A stretch of DNA of 64,000 nt from Pseudomonas sp. R28(2017) (lineage in GTDB: Bacteria > Pseudomonadota > Gammaproteobacteria > Pseudomonadales > Pseudomonadaceae). The stretch lies in NCBI RefSeq assembly GCF_002112505.1, contig NZ_NEHW01000009.1, positions 62,001-126,000 on the forward strand, read 5' to 3'. The notes beneath the pieces were generated by a model. It was not told where the DNA came from, did not search any database, and was given only the letters and a program-made list of their open reading frames with translations. This document shows positions 8,140 to 16,561 of this stretch, one piece after another; position 1 is the stretch's first letter, and each line of letters opens with the position of its first letter. The translations under genes and the position numbers were made by a program.

Positions 8140-10187
8140 GCCGCAGCGTCCTCGGTCAGGCCACTGTGGCGCAGCAATGCATCGATGGAAGGCTCACGCC
8201 CACGGAAGTCCACGAACAGCTCCATGGGTTCACGCGAACCGCCGCGGGCCAGGATCGCTTCGCGGAACGCGCGACCGGTCTCGGCATTCAGCACGCCTTC
8301 TTCCTCGAAGCGCGAGAAAGCATCGGCCGACAGCACTTCAGCCCACTTGTAGCTGTAGTAGCCCGCCGCATAACCGCCAGCGAAGATGTGCGCGAAGCTG
8401 TTGGGGAAGCGGTTGTAGGCTGGCGGGCGCATCACCGAAACCTCGTCACGCACGCCTTCGAGCACCTGCAGCACGCTGCGGCCATCGCCGTGGCTGGCGT
8501 GCAGTTCGAAGTCGAACAGCGAGAACTCCAGCTGACGCACCATCATCATGCCGGACTGGAAGTTCTTCGCCGCCAGCATCTTGTCGAGCAGGTCCTGGGG
8601 CAGGGCCGTACCGGTTTCATAGTGGCCGGAGATCAGCGCCAGGCCTTCCGGCTCCCAGCACCAGTTTTCCATGAACTGGCTCGGCAGCTCGACAGCGTCC
8701 CACGCCACACCGTTGATGCCGGAAACACCGGCATGCTCGATGCGGGTCAGCATGTGGTGCAGACCGTGGCCGAACTCGTGGAACAGCGTGGTGACTTCAT
8801 CGTGGGTCAGCAGCGCAGGCTTGCCAGGCGCCGCCGGGGTGAAGTTGCACACCAGGTTGGCGACCGGGCTCTGCAGCTCGCCGCCAGCCGTGCGGCGACG
8901 GTCGCGGGCGCCGTCCATCCAGGCACCGCCACGCTTGTTGGCGCGGGCGTAGAGGTCGAAGAAGAAGCGGCCGACGTGCTGGCCGTTTTCCTTGATCTCG
9001 AACAGGCGCACGTCCGGGTGCCAGCTGTCGAAGCCCTTGAGTTCGGCGATCTCGATGCCGTAAAGGCGCTGGACGATGCTGAACAGGCCGCTGAGCACCT
9101 TGTCGATCGGGAAGTAGGCGCGCAGGGTTTCCTGCGACACGCTGTAACGCTGCTCGCGCAGCTTCTCGCCGAAATAACCGGCGTCCCAGCTGGCCAGCTC
9201 CGGGCAGCCCTGCTCGGCGGCGTAGGCCTTGAGCTGCTCCAGGTCCTGGGCGGCAAACGGCTTGGAGCGCTTGGCCAGGTCACGCAGGAAGCTCAGCACC
9301 TGGTCGCTGGACTCGGCCATCTTGGTCGCCAGGCTCAGCTCGGCGTAATTCTTGTAGCCCAGCAGCCCGGCCAGTTCCTGGCGCAAGTCGAGGATCTGCT
9401 GCATCACCGGGCCGTTGTCGAACTGGCCGGCATTCGGGCCCTGGTCCGAGGCACGGGTGCAGTAGGCGGCGTACAGCTCTTCGCGCAGGGCGCGGTCGCT
9501 GGCGTAGGTCATCACCGCGTAGTAGCTGGGGAATTCCAGGGTGATCAGCCAGCCGTCGAGGCCTTTGGCCTGGGCGGCGGCGGCCATCTGCGCCTTGGCC
9601 GAATCGGTCAGGCCGGCCAGTGCGGCTTCGTCGGTGACGTGCTTGGTCCAGGCCTGGGTGGCGTCGAGCAGCTGGTTGGAAAAACGGCTGCCCAGTTCGC
9701 TCAGCTTGCTCTGCACTTCGGCATAACGCTGCTGCTGGTCGGCCGGCAGGTCGATGCCCGACAGGCGGAAGTCACGCAGGGCGTGGTCGAGGATAGTCTT
9801 CTGCGCCACGTCGAAGCTGGCAGCTTCCGGGCTGTTGACCAAGGCCTGATAGGCTTCGAACAGCGCACGGTTTTGGCCCAGTTCGGTAGAGTAGGCGCTC
9901 AGCGCTGGCAGGCAGGACTCGTAAGCCTCGCGCAGTTCCTGGCTGTTGCACACTGCATTGAGGTGGCTGACCGGGCTCCAGGCGGCGCCCAGGCGGTCGT
10001 TCAGTTCGTCCATGGCCAGCACCAGGCCGGCCCAGGTAAGGTTGCTGCCCTGCTGTTCGAGGATCTCGGCAATGGCTTTACGGTTGTCGGCCAGGATCGC
10101 TTCGATCGCCGGCAACACGTGTTCGGCACGGATTTGCGAGAAGGGCGGCAGATCGTAGGACTGCAGAAGCGGGTTGTTCGCACTCAC
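8136..10187 (-). CDS. prlC: Oligopeptidase A
   Basis: Cytosolic zinc oligopeptidase that degrades short peptides, including cleaved signal peptides. The 683-residue length matches the family, with the zinc motif HEFGH at 470-474. I place the start at the GTG at 10187 (protein begins MSANNPLLQ), because it aligns with the family N-terminus and has AAGG upstream. An upstream in-frame start at 10223 would add an unlikely cysteine-rich extension. Operon with yheV. Confidence 0.95.
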   Translation of the reverse strand: MSANNPLLQSYDLPPFSQIRAEHVLPAIEAILADNRKAIAEILEQQGSNLTWAGLVLAMDELNDRLGAAWSPVSHLNAVCNSQELREAYESCLPALSAYSTELGQNRALFEAYQALVNSPEAASFDVAQKTILDHALRDFRLSGIDLPADQQQRYAEVQSKLSELGSRFSNQLLDATQAWTKHVTDEAALAGLTDSAKAQMAAAAQAKGLDGWLITLEFPSYYAVMTYASDRALREELYAAYCTRASDQGPNAGQFDNGPVMQQILDLRQELAGLLGYKNYAELSLATKMAESSDQVLSFLRDLAKRSKPFAAQDLEQLKAYAAEQGCPELASWDAGYFGEKLREQRYSVSQETLRAYFPIDKVLSGLFSIVQRLYGIEIAELKGFDSWHPDVRLFEIKENGQHVGRFFFDLYARANKRGGAWMDGARDRRRTAGGELQSPVANLVCNFTPAAPGKPALLTHDEVTTLFHEFGHGLHHMLTRIEHAGVSGINGVAWDAVELPSQFMENWCWEPEGLALISGHYETGTALPQDLLDKMLAAKNFQSGMMMVRQLEFSLFDFELHASHGDGRSVLQVLEGVRDEVSVMRPPAYNRFPNSFAHIFAGGYAAGYYSYKWAEVLSADAFSRFEEEGVLNAETGRAFREAILARGGSREPMELFVDFRGREPSIDALLRHSGLTEDAAA

Positions 10188-10289
10188 GGTTCGGATACCT
10201 TGGCAGGAGAAACACTGCCCCATCTTAATTACAATCGACGCCGACCGCAGCAGGCAGCCTGCCTATCGGCACAGATGAGAGACGCTATC

Positions 10290-10838
10290 ATGGCCATTCG
10301 CAGCTTCCAGCAACACACTCCGAAAGTGGGACTCAGGGCGTTTGTCGACCGTTCGGCGGTGGTCCTGGGCGATGTGGAAATCGGCGAGGACAGCTCTGTC
10401 TGGCCGTTGACGGTGATTCGCGGCGACATGCACCGCATCCGCATCGGCGCGCGCACCAGCGTGCAGGACGGCAGCGTGCTGCACATCACCCACGCAGGCC
10501 CCTTCAACCCCGACGGTTTTCCGCTGATCATCGGCGACGAGGTGGCCATCGGCCACAAGGTGATGCTGCACGGCTGCACCCTGGGCAACCGTATCCTGGT
10601 CGGCATGGGCAGCACCATCATGGATGGCGCCATTGTCGAAGACGAAGTGATCATCGGTGCCGGCAGCCTGGTACCGCCCGGCAAACGCCTGGTCAGTGGC
10701 TACCTGTACATGGGCAGCCCGGTGAAACAGGTCAGGCTGCTCAACGAGCAGGAGCACGCCTTCTTCCCATACAGCGCCGGCAACTACGTCAAGCTCAAGG
10801 ACCAGCACCTGGCCGAAGGCTACGACCAACCGGAATGA
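10290..10838 (+). CDS. yrdA: Gamma-carbonic anhydrase-like hexapeptide protein
   Basis: A 182-residue left-handed beta-helix protein of the gamma-carbonic anhydrase/YrdA family. Hexapeptide repeats run through residues 20-140, and H65, H89 and H94 match the three zinc ligands. Many family members show no measurable carbonic anhydrase activity, so the substrate is uncertain. The gene is divergent from prlC, and its stop codon overlaps the start of the HAD gene (ATGA), which indicates coupling. Confidence 0.88.
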   Translation: MAIRSFQQHTPKVGLRAFVDRSAVVLGDVEIGEDSSVWPLTVIRGDMHRIRIGARTSVQDGSVLHITHAGPFNPDGFPLIIGDEVAIGHKVMLHGCTLGNRILVGMGSTIMDGAIVEDEVIIGAGSLVPPGKRLVSGYLYMGSPVKQVRLLNEQEHAFFPYSAGNYVKLKDQHLAEGYDQPE

Positions 10839-11509
10839 ACCCGACTACCGAGACGAACATGCACCAGCAGAACATCCTCTTCGACCTCGACGGCACCTTG
10901 ACCGACCCGCGTCTGGGCATTACCCGCTCGATCCAGTACGCCCTGGCCAAGCTGGGCATCGACGAGCCGGACCTGACCCGCCTCGAACACTTCATCGGCC
11001 CGCCTTTGCTGCAGGCGTTCATGCAGTCCTACCGTTTCGATGAAGCCAAGGCGTGGGAAGCGGTGAACTTCTACCGGGAACGCTTCCGTGTCACCGGCCT
11101 TTATGAAAACCTGGTGTTCGAAGGGGTGCCAGCGCTGCTCGAAGCGCTCAATGGCCAGGGCCGCACGCTGTACATCGCCACGTCCAAACCCTGGGAGTTC
11201 GCCCGGGAAATTGCCCGGCATTTTGCTTTCGATCACCACTTCAAGGTGATCTACGGCAGCGAGCTGGACGGCACACGGACCAACAAGGTCGAGCTGATCC
11301 GCCACCTGCTGGACGAGGAAGGGCTGGACCCGGCGCAGACGCTGATGATCGGCGACCGCAAGCATGACCTGATCGGGGCTCGCAGCAATGGGTTGCAGGC
11401 GGTGGCGGTGGGGTATGGGTTTGGTAGCCGGGAAGAGTTGCAGGCCGAGGCGCCAGCCTTCCACTTCGCAACTGTGGCCGATATGCATCAAGCCTTTATT
11501 CAGGGCTGA
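10835..11509 (+). CDS. HAD superfamily phosphatase (phosphoglycolate phosphatase-like)
   Basis: A 224-residue haloacid dehalogenase-type hydrolase. Motif I is DLDGTLTD (nucleophile D17, acid D19), motif II is in IATSKP, motif III is the Lys of TNKVEL, and motif IV is GDRKHD. A helical cap at about residues 30-95 is typical of subfamily IA enzymes. The substrate cannot be read from sequence. The start at 10835 overlaps the upstream stop; an alternative ATG lies at 10859. Confidence 0.85.
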   Translation: MNPTTETNMHQQNILFDLDGTLTDPRLGITRSIQYALAKLGIDEPDLTRLEHFIGPPLLQAFMQSYRFDEAKAWEAVNFYRERFRVTGLYENLVFEGVPALLEALNGQGRTLYIATSKPWEFAREIARHFAFDHHFKVIYGSELDGTRTNKVELIRHLLDEEGLDPAQTLMIGDRKHDLIGARSNGLQAVAVGYGFGSREELQAEAPAFHFATVADMHQAFIQG

Positions 11510-11516
11510 GGGCCAT

Positions 11517-11535
11517 GGGGCTGCGTTGCAGCCCC
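11517..11535. terminator. Hairpin between convergent genes
   Basis: GGGGCTGC and GCAGCCCC pair around a 3-base loop just after the HAD gene stop. There is no good U-run, so it may stabilise 3' ends rather than terminate by itself. Confidence 0.5.
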
Positions 11536-11549
11536 AAGATCTCGCAGGT

Positions 11550-12632
11550 TCACATCAACCGCTGCAACGCCGCCTTCCTGTCAGCAGCTGGCAATCCGCC
11601 AAGCTGCTCGACCCGCTCATAAAACCGCACCCAGTCCCCATTCACCTCCCGGAACAAGGCCGCAAACGCCGGCACCCACTGGTCATAAAGCCCGAACGGC
11701 AACAGCTTGGCATTGCTCAACGGCGCATAGATCCAGGCGTCATAGCGTTTGTCCCCGTTCCACTGGCGGTCCCGCACCTGCTTGTACTCACCCCGCAAAC
11801 GCTCGAACTCCGCCTGCTTGGCCGCCCGCTTGTGCGCATCGTCCAGCGGCCCGGCATAGATCGCCTGCAACCGCTCGCGGCTGGCCAGCACCAACCGGGT
11901 GAACTGCTCGCTCTGCTCTGACTGCTCCGCCCCGTTCGGCGCAAGCCCACGCGCTGTGCGCCATTGCCGCGAACCTTCCTGCTCGACGAAAGTGGCAAAC
12001 GACTCGTTGAACGCGGTGTCGTCCTGCACATAGAAGCGCTGATGGGCCAGCTCATGGAAGATCAGCGTGGCCAGCCGCTCATCCCCCCAATCGACCATCG
12101 ACGACAGGATCGGGTCATCGAACCAGCCCAACGTCGAGTAGGCTTCAACACCGCTCACGTACACGTCCAGGCCCTGCTGGCGCATCAACGCTGCCGTACC
12201 GCGCGCGGCACCCTGGCGGTAATAGCCACGGTAGGCGACGCAGCCGGCGACAGGGAAGCAGTGTGTCACCGGCTGCAGCGAAAGCTCAGGGGTGGCGAAC
12301 ACGTTCCATACCACGTAGGGACGTTGCAGGTCGGCGTACAGCCGGTAGCTGCGATTGTCAGGCAGCTTGAGTTGTTCGCTGGCAAACACCCGCGCTGCTT
12401 CAGCATGGGCCAGGCGAGCGCGCAACTGCGGGCTGCTGGCCGGGTCGGCGATCACGTTGTCCACAGGCTGGCGTGCCCGTAACAGCTGCCATTGCCCCTC
12501 GGCCAACTGGCCGTAATACCCCAGGGTGCTGCAACCGTTCAGCAGAAAGGCTCCGAGCAGCGGAACCAAAGGCCTGAAAAGGCGGTCGAGTGGCCCAGGG
12601 CCTGAGCGCTTGAAAAGAACAAAGAGATCCAT
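11550..12632 (-). CDS. Putative lipoprotein aminopeptidase (DUF2265-type)
   Basis: A 360-residue predicted lipoprotein. A hydrophobic N-terminal segment ends in the lipobox LLNGC (lipidated C34). The zinc-protease-like motif HELAH lies at 193-197, followed by a Glu-rich helix. The family is annotated as predicted aminopeptidase, but I know of no direct proof. The ribosome binding site in front of the ATG at 12632 is weak, so a later start before the signal sequence remains possible. Confidence 0.8.
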   Translation of the reverse strand: MDLFVLFKRSGPGPLDRLFRPLVPLLGAFLLNGCSTLGYYGQLAEGQWQLLRARQPVDNVIADPASSPQLRARLAHAEAARVFASEQLKLPDNRSYRLYADLQRPYVVWNVFATPELSLQPVTHCFPVAGCVAYRGYYRQGAARGTAALMRQQGLDVYVSGVEAYSTLGWFDDPILSSMVDWGDERLATLIFHELAHQRFYVQDDTAFNESFATFVEQEGSRQWRTARGLAPNGAEQSEQSEQFTRLVLASRERLQAIYAGPLDDAHKRAAKQAEFERLRGEYKQVRDRQWNGDKRYDAWIYAPLSNAKLLPFGLYDQWVPAFAALFREVNGDWVRFYERVEQLGGLPAADRKAALQRLM

Positions 12633-12699
12633 CTGGGGCTATCCATCTCGCTCACGGCCAATGCGCTCCAAGACTATCTCGCCAAGGGGGAGTTTCGCC

Positions 12700-13113
12700 A
12701 TGCGTGCACTGTTGGTCACCGGCTCACTGCTGCTGGTTTCTGCCTGTTCGACCCTGCCTGACCCAGACCCGAACCTGGCCTGGGTAGACCTCACCCCCTA
12801 CGGCGATACATCGCTGGACGCCACCCAGGTGGACGAGCGCGACTGGGCCGACAGCCGCTACTTCGAAGTGCAGCCCGGCAGCCACGAGTTGACCGTGCGC
12901 TACCAGTTTCCGGTGACGCCGAGCAATATCGGCCCGGTCGACGCGCCACTGTGGCGTGATTGCCAGGTCAAGCTGACCTTCAAGGACTTCAGCGCCGGCC
13001 AGCGCTACCAGTTGCAAGCCGGCAGCATCGGCTTCCGTCCCTGGATCAAGCTCTACGACCAGCAGCAGAAACTGCTCAGTCAGGGCCTGCCAGCCGGTTG
13101 CCAACGCACCTGA
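12700..13113 (+). CDS. Small lipoprotein, first of a tandem pair
   Basis: A 137-residue protein with a lipoprotein signal (LVSAC, lipidated C16) and no recognised domain. It is a paralogue of the next gene: same length, same position of the lipid cysteine, and shared stretches such as AWVDL, DGRYFQ-like and QRY. AGGGGGAG precedes the ATG. The mature part looks like a compact beta-rich domain. Function unknown. Confidence 0.8.
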   Translation: MRALLVTGSLLLVSACSTLPDPDPNLAWVDLTPYGDTSLDATQVDERDWADSRYFEVQPGSHELTVRYQFPVTPSNIGPVDAPLWRDCQVKLTFKDFSAGQRYQLQAGSIGFRPWIKLYDQQQKLLSQGLPAGCQRT

Positions 13114-13168
13114 ACCGCACAAACGGCGCTATGCTTGTAACTCGTGTATCGCAAGTGGGAGTTTTGCC

Positions 13169-13582
13169 ATGCGCCAGCCCATGATGCTGATCGCCCTCAG
13201 TGCACTGGGGGCTTGCAGCACCCCCTTGCCACCCGTCGACCCCAGCAAGGCGTGGGTCGATCTCTACACCGTCACCCCCGGCCGCATACTGATGGCCGAC
13301 CGCCTGGATGGCCAGCGCCTGGACGATGGCCGCTACTTCCAGATAACCCCAGGCAAGCATGAACTGGTGGTGCGGTTCGATTACGAAATCTATGCCGGCG
13401 GCATGCTCACCAGCCCCAAGGAGCGCACCTGTTACCTGACCGTGCGCTTCGATGACTTCAAGGCCGGCGAACGCTATCGCATGGAGGCGCGGGCGCCAGT
13501 GATGGACCCGCAGGTGCTGCTGTACGACGCCAGCCGCAAGGTGGTGGTCAACGAGCCGAGCGACGTGTTCTGCATTCCGTAA
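13169..13582 (+). CDS. Small lipoprotein, second of a tandem pair
   Basis: A 137-residue lipoprotein (LGAC, lipidated C16), paralogous to the preceding gene. Both genes start within nearly the same leader, GGGAGTTTYGCCATGCG, so the duplication included the translation start region. Two Cys outside the signal may form a disulfide. Function unknown, probably at the envelope. Confidence 0.8.
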   Translation: MRQPMMLIALSALGACSTPLPPVDPSKAWVDLYTVTPGRILMADRLDGQRLDDGRYFQITPGKHELVVRFDYEIYAGGMLTSPKERTCYLTVRFDDFKAGERYRMEARAPVMDPQVLLYDASRKVVVNEPSDVFCIP

Positions 13583-13588
13583 TCAGCA

Positions 13589-13611
13589 CTGGGGCCGCAA
13601 CGCGGCCCCAG
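13589..13611. terminator. Strong hairpin between convergent genes
   Basis: CTGGGGCCGC pairs with GCGGCCCCAG around AAC, between the lipoprotein stop and the DUF1161 stop. The stem is symmetrical and could act on either strand; there is no long T-run. Confidence 0.6.
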
Positions 13612-13615
13612 CCAT

Positions 13616-13849
13616 TCAACGGTCGTTCTTCTGGTAGATGATCTTCTTCGTCCCGCCATCACAGGTGCCGACGATCATGTTCTGATCCTTGACCTCACTG
13701 TTGGGCACGATTTCCAGGGTGTAGGACGTCACACCCTGGGCCTGGATCTTGGCTTCGATCTCAGCCTTGAGTTCTTCGCACGGTTTTACCGCCGCCAATG
13801 CAGAAGTGGCCACAAGCGAAGCCAGCACGGCGATTGCTACGCGAATCAT
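13616..13849 (-). CDS. DUF1161 family secreted small protein
   Basis: A 77-residue protein with a clear signal peptide (cleavage near ALA-AVKP) and a short mature part starting KPCEELKAEIEAK. Two cysteines probably form a disulfide in the periplasm. A second DUF1161 gene lies at 15545-15766 with the same KPCEELKAEI start. Function unknown. Confidence 0.85.
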   Translation of the reverse strand: MIRVAIAVLASLVATSALAAVKPCEELKAEIEAKIQAQGVTSYTLEIVPNSEVKDQNMIVGTCDGGTKKIIYQKNDR

Positions 13850-13922
13850 GGAACGGCTCCTGGTATGACAGCTGCGCTGCCGACGCTGTTTAGACTACAG
13901 CAAACCGTCGCCGTTGCGCCGC

Positions 13923-14348
13923 TTAGCCCACCAAGGCGGCGTCCAGGCTGATCTTCGCGTTGAGCACCTTCGACACCGGGCAACCGGCCTTGGCCTTGTT
14001 GGCGATCTCGAGGAACTGCGCCTCGCTGGCCCCCGGCACCTTGGCCTTGAGGATCAGGTGCACAGCGGTGATGGCAAAACCGTCGGGTTGCTTATCCAAG
14101 GTGACTTCGGCAATGGTATCGATGCGGTCTGCGGTGAGCCCTGCCTCACCGAGCATCATCGACAGCGCCATCGAGAAACAACCGGCATGGGCAGCGCCGA
14201 TCAGCTCTTCCGGGTTGGTCCCCGGCGAGCCCTCGAAACGGGTGTTGAACCCATAGGGGTTCTGCTTGAGTGCGCCGCTTTCGGTGGAAAGCAGGCCTTT
14301 GCCATCCTTCAGGCCACCTTGCCAGATCGCCGATGCTGTCTTTTTCAT
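13923..14348 (-). CDS. osmC: OsmC family peroxiredoxin
   Basis: A 141-residue OsmC-type thiol peroxidase that reduces organic hydroperoxides. The two catalytic cysteines are present: C57 in HAGCFSM and C123 in AGCPVSK. Length and layout match OsmC. GGAGG lies just upstream of the ATG. It stands alone; stress control is likely from the family but no operator was recognised. Confidence 0.92.
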   Translation of the reverse strand: MKKTASAIWQGGLKDGKGLLSTESGALKQNPYGFNTRFEGSPGTNPEELIGAAHAGCFSMALSMMLGEAGLTADRIDTIAEVTLDKQPDGFAITAVHLILKAKVPGASEAQFLEIANKAKAGCPVSKVLNAKISLDAALVG

Positions 14349-14502
14349 GATGCCTCCTGGTCATAGGGTTACTTACCTACATTTTCGAGGTCAGCGTCCT
14401 ACGGCAAGTTCAGAGTAATCGCCTTGTGAGCATTGAATAAGGCGAATGAGCCCATACAGAGTCTAAAAGGCCTCCGGGCCAACCACTCTTGCGGAGGCTC
14501 CC

Positions 14503-15507
14503 ATGACGCAGCTGCGTGACCTGAAGATATCCACCCTCGACCTGGTGCCGGTACGCGCCGACAAAGGCCCGGCGCAATCGCTGCACAATTCGCTGGACCT
14601 TGCCCGGCATGTCGAGCGCTTTGGCTACAACCGCTTCTGGGTGGCTGAACACCACAACATGGACGGCATCGCCAGCTCGGCCACGTCGGTACTGATCGGC
14701 TACCTGGCAGGCGGCACTTCGAGCATCCGCGTCGGCTCTGGCGGCATCATGCTGCCCAACCATGCGCCGTTGGTGATCGCCGAGCAGTTCGGCACGTTGG
14801 CCAGCCTGTACCCCGGGCGTATCGACCTGGGCCTGGGCCGTGCGCCAGGCTCCGACCAGATGACCGCCTACGCCCTGCGCCGCGACCGCGCCGGCAGCGC
14901 CGACGATTTCCCGGATGATGTCGAAGAGCTGTCGCGCTACCTCGGCCCACGTACCGATGATCAGAAAGTGATCGCCGTGCCCGGGCACGACACCGACGTG
15001 CCCCTGTGGCTGCTCGGTTCAAGCCTGTTCAGCGCCCAACTGGCCGGCATGCGCGGCATGCCGTACGCCTTCGCCTCGCACTTCGCGCCGCGCTACATGC
15101 ATGAGGCGATCCGCATCTATCGCGACCATTTCAAGCCGTCGACCACGCTGGACAAGCCCTATGTGATGCTGGGCATTCCGATGGTGGTGGCGGACACCGA
15201 CGAACAGGCCGAGTACCTGGCCACCTCAGTGTACCAGCGCATCCTGGCGTTGATTCGCGGGCAAAGCCTGATGCAGAAACCACCTGTACCGAGCATGGAT
15301 GGGCTGTGGCTACCCCATGAGCGCGATGCCGTGGGGAGTTTCCTGGGCCTGGCGATGATCGGCAGCCCGCAGAAGGTACGGGCCAAGGTGGAGGTACTGC
15401 TGGAGCAGACCGGAGCGGATGAGCTGATCTTTACCTGCGATTTGTATGAACATGCAGACCGGATTCGGTCCTATGAGCTGATGGCGCAGGCCCTCAAGGC
15501 CGAATGA
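14503..15507 (+). CDS. LLM class flavin-dependent oxidoreductase
   Basis: A 334-residue luciferase-like monooxygenase with the TIM-barrel pattern of the family. Typical stretches include FWVAEHHNM near the N-terminus, VGSGGIMLPNHAP and DLGLGRAPG. It presumably uses reduced FMN, but the substrate is not predictable. GGAGG lies upstream of the ATG. The gene is followed by a single REP palindrome. Confidence 0.88.
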   Translation: MTQLRDLKISTLDLVPVRADKGPAQSLHNSLDLARHVERFGYNRFWVAEHHNMDGIASSATSVLIGYLAGGTSSIRVGSGGIMLPNHAPLVIAEQFGTLASLYPGRIDLGLGRAPGSDQMTAYALRRDRAGSADDFPDDVEELSRYLGPRTDDQKVIAVPGHDTDVPLWLLGSSLFSAQLAGMRGMPYAFASHFAPRYMHEAIRIYRDHFKPSTTLDKPYVMLGIPMVVADTDEQAEYLATSVYQRILALIRGQSLMQKPPVPSMDGLWLPHERDAVGSFLGLAMIGSPQKVRAKVEVLLEQTGADELIFTCDLYEHADRIRSYELMAQALKAE

Positions 15508-15508
15508 G

Positions 15509-15536
15509 CCTATTCGCGGGCTTGCCCGCGAATAGG
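15509..15536. repeat. Single REP palindrome
   Basis: Perfect 12-base arms CCTATTCGCGGG and CCCGCGAATAGG around CTTG, two bases after the LLM gene stop and before the convergent DUF1161 gene. It lacks the CCCACAGG flank of the paired copies. Confidence 0.8.
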
Positions 15537-15544
15537 CCTGCACC

Positions 15545-15766
15545 TTAACTGCGGCGGTAGACAATCTCCTTGCTACCGCCCTCACAGCTGCCTATCACCT
15601 TGCCAGCCGGTTCGCCCTTGTTGACGACCTCCAGCTTGTAGCCCTTCACACCCTTGGCATCCAGCTTCGCTGCGATCTCCGCCTTGAGCTCTTCGCACGG
15701 TTTGCCGGCCGCCATCGCACCGCCCGCCAGCACCATCAAGCCCACCGCCAGCATCAGTTTCTTCAT
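15545..15766 (-). CDS. DUF1161 family secreted small protein (second copy)
   Basis: A 73-residue secreted protein with signal peptide (GGAMAA) and mature start GKPCEELKAEIAAK, clearly paralogous to the gene at 13616-13849. The start at 15766 (MKKLM) has AAGGA nine bases upstream; the in-frame ATG at 15775 overlaps that site and is unlikely. Function unknown. Confidence 0.85.
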   Translation of the reverse strand: MKKLMLAVGLMVLAGGAMAAGKPCEELKAEIAAKLDAKGVKGYKLEVVNKGEPAGKVIGSCEGGSKEIVYRRS

Positions 15767-15794
15767 CGATCGCATTCCTTGTACAGATGAGAAA

Positions 15795-15826
15795 AGACCA
15801 AAAGGGCGCCGCCAAGGCGCCCTCCG
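15795..15826 (-). terminator. Rho-independent terminator of the dodecin gene
   Basis: GGGCGCC and GGCGCCC (15804-15822) form a strong stem. On the minus strand it is followed by a T-rich run, as expected after dodecin. Confidence 0.7.
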
Positions 15827-15871
15827 GAGTTATAACGCCATCACGCCGGGCTATTCCAGCCCGCTAATGTT

Positions 15872-16087
15872 TCAGCTGTTGGCGATGCGGAAACCAACCT
15901 TCAGCGTGACCTGGAAGTGCGCCGCCTTGTTGTCACGGATATGGCCGCGGGTATCGACCACTTCGAACCATTCCAGGTGCTTGATGCTCTTGCCGGCCTC
16001 GGCCAAGGCATTGTTGATCGCCTCTTCGATGCTGGTGGGGGACGAACCTACCAGCTCGATCTTCTTGTAGGTGTGATGATCGGTCAT
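15872..16087 (-). CDS. Dodecin family flavin-binding protein
   Basis: A 71-residue dodecin, a hollow dodecameric flavin or coenzyme A storage protein. Family features include YKKIELVGSSPTSIEEAI and the central WFEV around the flavin-stacking Trp. AAGGAG precedes the ATG. It is monocistronic with its own terminator. Confidence 0.92.
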   Translation of the reverse strand: MTDHHTYKKIELVGSSPTSIEEAINNALAEAGKSIKHLEWFEVVDTRGHIRDNKAAHFQVTLKVGFRIANS

Positions 16088-16237
16088 GAGCGCGCTCCTT
16101 GGGTGACAGTGAGTTTTAGCCTAGCAGTGCAGGCCTGGTTTACCTGCGAGCCGCTGCCGTTCGGTAAAGTTCGATCGCACTTTCGCGCAGCCCGAGAGTC
16201 GCAATCCTTACAGTCCATTCTGCAAAGGAGAGTCAAC

Positions 16238-16561
16238 ATGCACCGCAACTCGCTGCGTAAAACGTCCCTGGAAAGCATGGAAGCGGAGATCGAAAGCCTG
16301 CTGAAAAGCCTGGAGAACCTGAAGCACGATGCCTCCGAGGAAACCCAGAAGTCAGTAAAGGCCATGCGCAGCAACGCTGAAAGCGCGCTGCGCCACTCGC
16401 GCAGCCTTATCAGCGATGCCTATGAGGAAGTCAAAGAGCGCACTCGCCAGACTGGCATCGCCACCCGCGACTACGCCCAGGAGCACCCATACACCACCGC
16501 AGGCGTAGCCATTGGCGCGCTGGGCCTGCTGGCGGCGTACCTGCTGTGCAAGCGCAACTAA
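16238..16561 (+). CDS. DUF883 (ElaB/YqjD) membrane-anchored protein
   Basis: A 107-residue protein with a long charged helix (about residues 10-75) and a C-terminal hydrophobic anchor (about 85-103), ending CKRN. This is the ElaB/YqjD layout; in E. coli such proteins are inner-membrane-bound and associate with ribosomes in stationary phase. AAAGGAG lies at ideal spacing. The stop overlaps the convergent trpI stop by a few bases. Confidence 0.88.
   Translation: MHRNSLRKTSLESMEAEIESLLKSLENLKHDASEETQKSVKAMRSNAESALRHSRSLISDAYEEVKERTRQTGIATRDYAQEHPYTTAGVAIGALGLLAAYLLCKRN

Noticed and set aside
8166..10289. Large N-terminal extension of the gamma-carbonic anhydrase frame
   Set aside because: The extension is antisense to prlC. 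The true protein starts at 10290 by homology of the hexapeptide domain.
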